Shown piece by piece: positions 1 to 5,036 of a stretch of DNA of 5,992 bases (the first letter of the stretch is position 1; the number at the start of each line of letters is the position of its first letter). The DNA comes from Candidatus Pacearchaeota archaeon (GTDB taxonomy: Archaea > Nanobdellota > Nanobdellia > Pacearchaeales > GW2011-AR1). Location: assembly GCA_016181905.1 (NCBI GenBank), contig JACOYM010000005.1, forward strand, positions 1 to 5,992, in the 5' to 3' direction. Made by a program: the position numbers and the translations under genes. Under the pieces are notes generated by a model. It was not told the origin of the DNA. It was given only the letters and a program-made list of their open reading frames with translations, and searched no databases.

Positions 1-1
1 G

Positions 2-295
2 ATTAGAAAATATAAGCAAGAATTAATGAAAAAATCTGGATACGGCAAAGAAGAATTTGAAGCTATGATAAGCTATCTTTTGGAGAACATAGAAATTGTT
101 CCAAAGGAGGAAATTAAAGCTTGTATGAAAAAGGCTGAAGAGATAATGAAAGATATAGACATAAAGGACGCCTCTTTTATTGCCCTTTGTTTTGCAGTTA
201 ATGCTGATGGAATCTGGTCATTTGACAGGCATTTTTTACAACAAAAAAGTGTTAAAGTTTTTGGAACAAAGGAGTTGCAAAACTGGCTTTTCTAA
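2..295 (+). CDS. PIN-domain protein, C-terminal part (5'-truncated by window edge)
   Basis: The frame is open to the left edge (I-R-K-Y-K-Q-E-L precede the first internal ATG at 26), so the real start is almost certainly outside the window. About 97 residues are visible of a domain that is usually about 130-150 long. Numbered from the ATG at 26, the typical PIN C-terminal half is present: a helix ending in N-I-E-I-V-P, then D-I-D-I-K-D-A-S-F-I-A-L with the conserved acidic D48, then I-W-S-F-D-R-H-F with acidic D67, and a final V-K-V-F-G-T-K-E-L strand-helix. PIN domains are Mg/Mn-dependent ribonucleases, found as VapC-like toxins or in RNA processing. Neither an antitoxin nor the N-terminal catalytic Asp can be checked here. 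The family call is fairly secure; the toxin role is not. Confidence 0.75.
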   Translation: MRKYKQELMKKSGYGKEEFEAMISYLLENIEIVPKEEIKACMKKAEEIMKDIDIKDASFIALCFAVNADGIWSFDRHFLQQKSVKVFGTKELQNWLF

Positions 296-330
296 GATAA
301 TTCAAAGTCAAATGATAGATAACATAATGT

Positions 331-362
331 CAAGAACCCCCAATTCTTTTGTGTGGTTCTTG
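331..362. repeat. 8-bp stem hairpin next to copy A
   Basis: CAAGAACC at 331-338 is the exact reverse complement of GGTTCTTG at 355-362, with a 16-base loop. It lies just 3' of the copy A core on the - strand and 36 bases after the PIN stop on the + strand. It could be part of the structured element or an end-protecting hairpin for the PIN mRNA. There is no T-run on either side, so a classic terminator is not supported. Confidence 0.5.
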
Positions 363-364
363 AG

Positions 365-420
365 CATCTCGAAAATCAAAAGATTTTCGATGACTATCAG
401 AAACATAAAGTTTCTGAAGC
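365..420 (-). repeat. Structured element core, copy A (two-hairpin repeat)
   Basis: Read on the - strand, this block has a GCTTCAGAAA start, a hairpin (397-404 pairing with 410-417, 5-base loop), the linker TAGTCA, a second hairpin (369-377 with 382-390, loop TTTT) and a closing GATG. The same order of parts occurs on the + strand at 5185-5243, with about four-fifths of positions identical by hand alignment; the differences fall mainly in loops or are compensated in stems. This copy lacks the 8-bp outer stem of the other copy. Instead it is flanked by independent hairpins at 426-472 and 331-362. It points away from gatC, toward the 3' end of the PIN gene, so it cannot be a leader of a gene visible here. 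It may be a structured RNA, or a mobile or repetitive DNA element. Confidence 0.7.
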
Positions 421-425
421 TATCA

Positions 426-472
426 GAATTCCACGAGCTAATCAAATCACTTGTCAGAGAAGAGTGGAATTC
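426..472. repeat. 9-bp stem hairpin with 29-base loop next to copy A
   Basis: GAATTCCAC at 426-434 pairs perfectly with GTGGAATTC at 464-472, enclosing 29 bases. It lies immediately 5' of the copy A core when read on the - strand, and between the core and the probable gatC promoter when read on the + strand. It has no sequence counterpart beside copy B. A protein-binding inverted repeat is an alternative to an RNA stem, though the wide spacing makes that less likely. Confidence 0.5.
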
Positions 473-477
473 AGAAG

Positions 478-486
478 TTTTAAAAA
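478..486 (+). promoter_or_regulatory. TATA-like box for the gatC operon, leaderless start
   Basis: The run TTTTAAAAA is centred about 26 bases before the ATG at 508, which is the usual archaeal distance from TATA box to transcription start. Purine-rich bases just upstream (CAGAAG) could serve as a BRE. No Shine-Dalgarno precedes the ATG, and the 18 bases before it are pyrimidine-rich. Together this suggests that transcription begins at or near the start codon. Inferred from sequence only. Confidence 0.45.
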
Positions 487-507
487 CTTGCTGCGCTATT
501 TCTTTTC

Positions 508-792
508 ATGGAAAAAGAGCCTAAAGAATCTGCCCTCTGGCATCGCGTGTCTGGCAGGGAAAAAGAAGAAATCAAGCAAAGCGCAAAGAAAATCATGGAT
601 AGCTTTGCAAGTTCTTTGGAAGAGATTGAGAAAAAAGCCCCGGAAACTGCTGTTGAAAGGGATGAGTTTGAAAGGCAGGAAACAAAAGAAACAGAAAAAA
701 CTGATTCTGATTTTCGTGAAATCATGTTCAGGAACGCGCCAAAAACTAAAAACGATTGCATAGAGGCGGAAAAGGGGGGATGGGCAGGATAA
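508..792 (+). CDS. gatC: GatC-like subunit of aspartyl/glutamyl-tRNA amidotransferase
   Basis: The product is 94 residues, the normal size for GatC, the small subunit that wraps around GatA and GatB and stabilises the complex. Near the N-terminus W-H-R-V-S is followed by a helix rich in E and K (R-E-K-E-E-I-K-Q-S-A-K-K-I-M-D-S-F) that resembles the GatC N-terminal helix. The middle is a charged low-complexity linker. The C-terminus has D-S-D-F-R-E-I-M-F-R-N-A-P-K followed by a hydrophobic step, matching the GatC pattern of an Arg-containing tail ending in N-A-P. The presence of gatA in the same operon supports the call. GatC diverges quickly, so the assignment rests on size, C-terminal pattern and context. 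It starts the operon, and its stop is 7 bases before the Nudix ATG. Confidence 0.65.
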   Translation: MEKEPKESALWHRVSGREKEEIKQSAKKIMDSFASSLEEIEKKAPETAVERDEFERQETKETEKTDSDFREIMFRNAPKTKNDCIEAEKGGWAG

Positions 793-799
793 ACAGAAA

Positions 800-1207
800 A
801 TGCAGGAAAAATTCATAATTGCCTCCGGCCCGGTAATCATTGAGAAAGGAAAGCTTCTTGTCAACAGGGATGACAAGGATGATTTCTACAAAATTCCTGG
901 CGGAACAGTCGAGCAGGGAGACAGCTTGCAGGAAGCATGCATAAGAGAGGCAAAAGAGGAGAATAATGCTGATGTTGAGATTGTCAAGCCTCTTAATCCA
1001 ATGATTATCTACAAAAACCCACAGACAGGAGAAAAAATGACAATTGTCCTGATTCATTTTCTTGCAAAACTAAAGAATCCTAAAGAAATAAAGCCAATTC
1101 CTCCAATCAAAGAAGCTAAATGGCTTGACATCCAGGAGATCAAGCAAGGCATGCATAATGTTGCCCCCAATATAAAATTCCTGATAGAAAAGGGGGATAT
1201 AAAATGA
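800..1207 (+). CDS. Nudix-family hydrolase
   Basis: This 135-residue protein is one Nudix domain. The Nudix box runs from G35: P-G-G-T-V-E-Q-G-D-S-L-Q-E-A, then R49-E50-A-K-E53-E54. The R-E-x-x-E-E metal-binding core is intact. The Glu of the G-x5-E part is Asp (D41), and the Gly usually following E-E is Asn (N56). These are conservative or peripheral changes, so activity is likely. Nudix enzymes hydrolyse nucleoside diphosphates linked to another group, including damaged NTPs, nucleotide sugars and ADP-ribose; the substrate cannot be told here. The segment I-P-P-I-K-E-A-K-W-L near residue 103 is the usual late strand where W and neighbours shape the pocket. The gene follows gatC by 7 bases, and its TGA overlaps the next ATG by 4 bp, so it is co-transcribed and probably translationally coupled. 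Confidence 0.85.
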   Translation: MQEKFIIASGPVIIEKGKLLVNRDDKDDFYKIPGGTVEQGDSLQEACIREAKEENNADVEIVKPLNPMIIYKNPQTGEKMTIVLIHFLAKLKNPKEIKPIPPIKEAKWLDIQEIKQGMHNVAPNIKFLIEKGDIK

Positions 1208-1965
1208 AAGAGAGACTGACAAGCAACCAAAAAGTTGAAGAGCTTTTTAAAAATGGAGTATACAAACTTAACACCCTAAGGTCTAGGGCATCATTGATAG
1301 GAAAGGCACCAAAACTTTTTAAGAGGAAACTTTATCTGCCAAAAGACATGAAGAAATCCTTTATGTCTAAAGACAAAAAGAGATATATTATTAGATATAT
1401 GAAAAAGACAGCATATGACTTGAACGCGACAACAGAAGTATTTAGAGAAGGATTTGCAGAACTTCATAATTCAGTTTTTGATGCTTTCACCAAACCAACA
1501 GAACTAAGAAAAATAGCAGAGAGATATAAAATATTTATCGTAGAGGATGAAAAAAAGAGAATTGTTGCTTCAGCAGTAATAGAACCTAGTCCAGTAAACA
1601 TGGATGTTGTATGGCATTTAATTGTAGTTTCTCCAAAATTAAGGGGAAGAGGGATATTTAATAATTTAGCTGTGTATACAGATAAATATATCAAAGAAAG
1701 CGGGGCAGATTATGCTTCACTTATTGCCTCTACTTTCCAAATAGAAAATCAGATAGTATTTGAGAGATTAGGATTTAATATTATAGGAATTTATAGCGGT
1801 CTTATAATCGCTCCTAATGGTGACGGCACCTATAATCGACAACCAGTAACCATTTATGAAAAATGGTACAAGCCAGAGAAAAACTTCTTACCTGTCAGAT
1901 TTAATCTCACTCCGCGCGGAAAATACCTTAAAAACCAGATAAAGATTTGCAATAAAATAAAATGA
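1204..1965 (+). CDS. GNAT-family N-acetyltransferase with basic N-terminal extension
   Basis: The product is 253 residues. The GNAT fold covers about residues 75-225. The acetyl-CoA pyrophosphate-binding motif is V-V-S-P-K-L-R147-G-R-G150-I-F-N-N-L, the expected R-x-x-G-x-G form after a strand reading H-L-I-V-V-S-P. A later E-N-Q-I-V-F-E-R-L-G-F segment (181-191) matches motif B, where an aromatic side chain sits before the final strands. The first 65 or so residues are highly basic and have no family I recognise; they could bind RNA or a ribosome-associated target. The ATGA overlap at both ends (with the Nudix gene and with gatA) fixes the start and end and shows coupling. GGGGGAT upstream is a usable ribosome site. 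Much of the gene is more AT-rich than gatA, which hints at a later insertion into a gatC-gatA operon. Substrate unknown. Confidence 0.8.
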   Translation: MKERLTSNQKVEELFKNGVYKLNTLRSRASLIGKAPKLFKRKLYLPKDMKKSFMSKDKKRYIIRYMKKTAYDLNATTEVFREGFAELHNSVFDAFTKPTELRKIAERYKIFIVEDEKKRIVASAVIEPSPVNMDVVWHLIVVSPKLRGRGIFNNLAVYTDKYIKESGADYASLIASTFQIENQIVFERLGFNIIGIYSGLIIAPNGDGTYNRQPVTIYEKWYKPEKNFLPVRFNLTPRGKYLKNQIKICNKIK

Positions 1966-3281
1966 GCACGCAATCAACACTTGACAAACTCAAATCCTAT
2001 CTTTCAGAGATAGAAAAAAACAATGCAAAAGGCAAATGCATAAATGCATTTCTGCAATTAAACGAAAAAGCATTTGAACAGGCAAAGCTCATTGATGAAA
2101 AAATCAAAAAAGGCAAGGCAGGCAGGCTTGCAGGAAAGATTATAGCGATAAAGGCAAACATAAATGTTAAAGGAATGAATGCAAGTTGCGCCAGTCTTAC
2201 TTTGAAGGATTACACCTGCCCTTATGATGCAAGCGTAATTGAAAAAATCAAAAAAGAGGATGGCTTGATTATAGGCATGACAAACATGGATGAGTTTGCC
2301 TGCGGCTCGTCTGGGGAAACAAGCGCATTTGGAGCATGTAAAAATCCTGCTGCCCTTGATTTAATTCCAGGAGGAAGCTCATCAGGAAGCGCGGCATCTG
2401 TTGCTGCTGGCTTCTGCGACATGGCGCTTGGCTCTGACACAGGAGGAAGCATCAGAAACCCTGCCTCGCATTGCGGAGTTGTTGGGGTAAAGCCAAGCTA
2501 TGGGCTAGTATCAAGATATGGCTTGATTGATTTGTCTATGAGCCTGGACCAAATCGGCGCATTTGCAAAAAAGGCTGAGGATGCTGCTTTGCTGCTTGAT
2601 GTAATCAAAGGCAGGGACGAAAAAGACGCCACGACATATCAAAGCAAGGAAATAAGAATTGAAAAGTTGAATAAGCTAAGGATTGGCATTCCTAATATAA
2701 AGATTCAGGATAAAAGAATCTCTGAATTGATTAGCAAAAAAATAAAAGAGATTGCAGATAAAAAAGGATGGCAGGCTAAAAATATTGATTTAAGGCATGT
2801 TGATTTGGCAATCCAGACATACTACCCCATATGCTATGTTGAATTCTTCTCAGGCACAAGAAAATTTGATGGCAGAAGATATGGCAAAAAGATAGAGGAT
2901 GCCTGCGGCCCAGAAGTCCTAAGAAGAATTCTTGGAGGAAGCGAGATTTCAAAGGCAGAATTCAAGGGGCTTTATTACAGAAGGGCTTTAAGAGCAAAGC
3001 AGCTTATAAAACAAGAATTTGAATCTGCTTTTAAGGATGCTGACTGCATAATAATGCCAACTGTTCCAAGGCTTCCTCACAAGCTCGGCAGCAAGATTTC
3101 AGTAGAAGAGATGTACGGCTATGATGCCCTGACAATTCCTGCAAATCTCGCAGAAATTCCTGCTTTATCCTTGCCAATAGGAAAGATTGATAATATTCCG
3201 GTCGGAATGCAGATTCTATGCCCTCACCTTAAAGAAAATGTAATGTTCTCTGTTGCGAGAGAGTTTGAAAGCATTATTTAA
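1962..3281 (+). CDS. gatA: Aspartyl/glutamyl-tRNA amidotransferase subunit A (amidase)
   Basis: GatA hydrolyses glutamine and passes ammonia to GatB, which amidates Asp-tRNA(Asn) or Glu-tRNA(Gln). The 439 residues carry the full amidase signature: K64 in I-A-I-K-A-N-I-N-V, S139 in P-G-G-S-S-S-G-S-A-A, and S163 in G-S-D-T-G-G-S-I-R-N-P-A. The spacings (75 and 24) equal those of the Lys/cis-Ser/Ser triad of characterised GatA. T-N-M-D-E-F-A-C-G-S-S-G-E-T-S-A-F-G is the highly conserved GatA stretch preceding it, and G-V-V-G-V-K-P-S-Y-G-L-V-S-R-Y-G-L follows. The protein is about 40-50 residues shorter than bacterial GatA, as in other compact archaeal forms. It starts inside the GNAT stop (ATGA) and has no Shine-Dalgarno, so it depends on coupling. 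Archaea also use GatDE for Gln-tRNA, so Asn-tRNA synthesis is the likelier main role. gatB is not in the window. Confidence 0.96.
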   Translation: MSTQSTLDKLKSYLSEIEKNNAKGKCINAFLQLNEKAFEQAKLIDEKIKKGKAGRLAGKIIAIKANINVKGMNASCASLTLKDYTCPYDASVIEKIKKEDGLIIGMTNMDEFACGSSGETSAFGACKNPAALDLIPGGSSSGSAASVAAGFCDMALGSDTGGSIRNPASHCGVVGVKPSYGLVSRYGLIDLSMSLDQIGAFAKKAEDAALLLDVIKGRDEKDATTYQSKEIRIEKLNKLRIGIPNIKIQDKRISELISKKIKEIADKKGWQAKNIDLRHVDLAIQTYYPICYVEFFSGTRKFDGRRYGKKIEDACGPEVLRRILGGSEISKAEFKGLYYRRALRAKQLIKQEFESAFKDADCIIMPTVPRLPHKLGSKISVEEMYGYDALTIPANLAEIPALSLPIGKIDNIPVGMQILCPHLKENVMFSVAREFESII

Positions 3282-3282
3282 A

Positions 3283-3813
3283 ATGCCTGAAAAATATGTA
3301 ATTACTGGCGGCCCAAACAGCGGGAAAACAACAACACTCAATGCGCTGGAAAAACAAGGCTTTAAAGTCTTTCAAGAGGCGGCAAGGATAATTCTTAAGG
3401 AGGAAATAAGGAGCAACAGGGAGGCAATTACATGGAAAGGCGACATAGAGGCTCGCCAAAGAAAAATCCTGGAACTTCAGTTAAAACAGGAAAAGCAGGC
3501 TGAAAATATCAAGGGGGCAGTATTCTTTGACAGGGGCATTCCTGATGGAATAGTTTATTACAGGATTGCAGGAGCAGAAATCCCTGAAATATTGCTGTCA
3601 GAGGCAACAAAGAAAAAAAGAAATTACAAAAAGGTTTTTATCTTTGACATGCTTCCTTATAAAACAGATGGCGTAAGAAAAGAGCCAGAAGAAATAGCAA
3701 AGAAGATTCATGAAATGATTTACCAGATTTATTCTGAACTTGGCTATGAAATTGTTAAAGTTTCTGTAATGCCTGTTGAGGAGAGGGTTAGATTTATAAG
3801 GAAGAGCACATAA
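3283..3813 (+). CDS. P-loop NTPase / kinase-like ATPase (AAA_28 type)
   Basis: A start at 3283 gives 176 residues and leaves 1 base after the gatA stop. An in-frame ATG at 3253 would add ten residues that only duplicate gatA coding sequence in another frame, so I reject it. The start Y-V-I-T-G-G-P-N-S-G-K-T-T holds a Walker A motif (G9 to T16). It is followed by Q-E-A-A-R-I-I-L, typical of the AAA_28 group, and F-F-D83-R-G-I-P-D-G-I-V-Y as the Walker B region. This fold is related to nucleotide and nucleoside kinases, including the NadR C-terminal kinase, and many members are annotated only as predicted ATPases. Neighbouring cytidine deaminase and HAD phosphatase genes make a small nucleotide or cofactor substrate plausible, but that is inference. 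Confidence 0.85.
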   Translation: MPEKYVITGGPNSGKTTTLNALEKQGFKVFQEAARIILKEEIRSNREAITWKGDIEARQRKILELQLKQEKQAENIKGAVFFDRGIPDGIVYYRIAGAEIPEILLSEATKKKRNYKKVFIFDMLPYKTDGVRKEPEEIAKKIHEMIYQIYSELGYEIVKVSVMPVEERVRFIRKST

Positions 3814-3821
3814 TTAAAAGA

Positions 3822-4268
3822 ATGCTAAAAATTGCTAAAGAAGAATTAGAAAAGCTTATAGAAAAGGCAAAGGAAGGATTAAAAAATGCATATGCGCCAA
3901 GAAGTAATTTTCCAACCGGAGCTGCTGTTTTAACTGATAAAGGCAATGTCTATCAGGGATGCAATGTTGAGAGTGTAATAAGCGGCATGGGAACCTGCGC
4001 AGAAAGATGCGCCATAGACAATGCAATTGCAAATGGAGAGTACTGCTTCAAGGCAATTATTGTGATTACAAAATTAGAAAATCCGGTTAAGCCATGCGGC
4101 ATGTGCTTGCATTATATAAATGAATTTGCGCAGGTTGCAAACCACGACATTGCAATAATTATGGCTGGCTCAGGGGGAAAAATAAGTAAAAGCAGTGTTT
4201 TCAAGATGCTGCCAGAAGCTTTTGGGCCAAGAGACCTGGGATTAAACCTTAAAAAATATAAATGTTAG
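3822..4268 (+). CDS. cdd: Cytidine deaminase
   Basis: The enzyme deaminates cytidine or deoxycytidine to uridine or deoxyuridine in pyrimidine salvage; the short form is a cytosolic homotetramer. The 148 residues show the family motifs in order: Y24-A-P-R-S-N-F-P-T-G-A-A-V; G-C-N48-V-E50, which binds the ribose; C59-A-E61-R, giving one zinc ligand and the catalytic glutamate; and P-C92-G-M-C95, giving the other two zinc ligands. L-P-E-A-F-G-P-R-D-L-G near the C-terminus is also typical. All catalytic residues are present, so it should be active. The usual Tyr after A-P in the first motif is Arg (R27), a minor change. The gene begins 8 bases after the NTPase stop without a clear Shine-Dalgarno, and ends 12 bases before the HAD gene. 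Confidence 0.93.
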   Translation: MLKIAKEELEKLIEKAKEGLKNAYAPRSNFPTGAAVLTDKGNVYQGCNVESVISGMGTCAERCAIDNAIANGEYCFKAIIVITKLENPVKPCGMCLHYINEFAQVANHDIAIIMAGSGGKISKSSVFKMLPEAFGPRDLGLNLKKYKC

Positions 4269-4280
4269 AGATTTATACAA

Positions 4281-4976
4281 ATGCCAAGAACAAAACTGAT
4301 ATTCTTTGATATGGAAGGAACAATATTCCAAAAAACAATCAGAACGAGCAGGGGGAATACTGCGCCAAGTGCCTGGACATTGATTGCTAAGCACCTTGGC
4401 GAGAAAGCCCTGGGAGAAGAGGAGGAAACAAAGGAAAGATGGACAAGGGAGGAATATAAAGGATATGTGGAATGGATGGAGGACACAATAAGAATACACA
4501 AAAAATATGGATTAACAAAACAATTTTTTTATAAAGTAATGAACTCTGTAAAATACCATAAGGGGGTAAAAGAAACATTTAAGGAATTAAGAGAAAGAGG
4601 CTATAAAACAGCGTTAATTTCAGGCGGTTTCAAGGCTCAAGCTGACAGGGCGCAAGAAGATTTGCTGATAGACCACTCATTTGCTGCTTGTGAATATTTC
4701 TGGGGTAAAAATGGAAAGATTAAGCACTGGAATCTTCTTCCCTGCGATTATGCAGGAAAGATAGACTTTATGAAGCTTATAATGAATGAGCATGGATTAA
4801 TGCCGGAAAATTGTTCTTTTATCGGAGATGGAAAAAATGACGTTTATCTTGCAAAAGAGGTTGGCAAGAGCATAGCTTTCAATGCAGCGCCAGAACTGGA
4901 AAGAATTTGCACGCATAAGATAAAACAGCCCGAGGGAAAAGAGGATTTTAGGGCAATCCTGAAATATTTCAGGTAA
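4281..4976 (+). CDS. HAD-superfamily phosphatase, SerB-like (HAD-IB type)
   Basis: The 231-residue protein has all four HAD motifs. Motif I is F-F-D10-M-E12-G-T, where D10 is the phosphoryl-accepting nucleophile. Motif II is A-L-I-S114-G-G-F. Motif III is K160 in A-G-K-I-D-F-M. Motif IV is I-G-D183-G-K-N-D187. The order and the S-G-G-F and G-D-G-x-N-D forms match phosphoserine phosphatase relatives. The helical cap lies between motifs I and II (about 20-95) and is rich in charge. The second acidic residue of motif I is Glu instead of the usual Asp; this residue is the general acid in phosphatases, so catalysis may be altered but is probably not lost. Substrate could be phosphoserine or a nucleoside or sugar phosphate; the nearby cytidine deaminase makes a nucleotide possible. 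It is the last gene of the operon. Confidence 0.82.
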   Translation: MPRTKLIFFDMEGTIFQKTIRTSRGNTAPSAWTLIAKHLGEKALGEEEETKERWTREEYKGYVEWMEDTIRIHKKYGLTKQFFYKVMNSVKYHKGVKETFKELRERGYKTALISGGFKAQADRAQEDLLIDHSFAACEYFWGKNGKIKHWNLLPCDYAGKIDFMKLIMNEHGLMPENCSFIGDGKNDVYLAKEVGKSIAFNAAPELERICTHKIKQPEGKEDFRAILKYFR

Positions 4977-4993
4977 GGGCTGTTGCAGGCAGA

Positions 4994-5009
4994 TATTATA
5001 AGCTTTTTA
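4994..5009 (+). promoter_or_regulatory. Possible TATA-like promoter for the structured RNA / MBL gene
   Basis: TATTATAAG and the following CTTTTTAA form an AT-rich block 18 to 33 bases after the HAD stop. Archaeal start sites lie about 25 bases beyond the TATA box, which puts transcription start near 5025-5037, at the left edge of the first hairpin of the structured region. The T5 run at 5004-5008 could instead help end the operon transcript. Both readings are tentative. Confidence 0.3.
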
Positions 5010-5036
5010 ACAGCAAAGTAATAAAACATCTTTATA

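Larger units (their letters stand above)
296..507. other. Intergenic region packed with hairpins
   Basis: I see no gene in these 212 bases. Short open frames cross them but resemble no protein family and have no plausible start context. Five perfect or near-perfect inverted repeats follow one another: 331-338 with 355-362 (8 bp), 369-377 with 382-390 (9 bp, loop AAAA), 397-404 with 410-417 (8 bp), 426-434 with 464-472 (9 bp, 29-base loop), and 475-480 with 484-489. The second and third form the core element listed separately. The fifth coincides with the probable gatC TATA box. No convincing terminator for the PIN gene is visible, though 331-362 could act as one structurally. Confidence 0.7.

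Noticed and set aside
2..295. Full VapBC toxin-antitoxin pair
   Set aside because: Only the C-terminal part of the PIN protein is visible and nothing resembling an antitoxin follows it; the upstream side lies outside the window.
388..417. C/D-box-like pair (GATGA and CTGA) near copy A on the + strand
   Set aside because: The C box lacks the RTGATGA consensus and the match disappears in copy B, so a C/D sRNA is not supported.
296..507. CRISPR array or tRNA in the hairpin-rich region
   Set aside because: There are no regularly spaced direct repeats, and no cloverleaf with a T-loop or acceptor pattern.
180..763. Overlapping + strand open frames at 180-524 and 353-763
   Set aside because: They lie across the PIN end, the hairpin region and gatC in other frames. 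Their translations are repetitive and basic with no family pattern, so they are shadows.
480..876. Minus-strand open frames opposite gatC and the Nudix gene
   Set aside because: Translations are rich in Cys, Phe and Ser, as expected from the antisense of lysine- and glutamate-rich genes, with no recognisable domain.
3253..3282. Upstream ATG for the P-loop NTPase
   Set aside because: The added ten residues only read the gatA end in another frame, and the domain begins properly right after the ATG at 3283.
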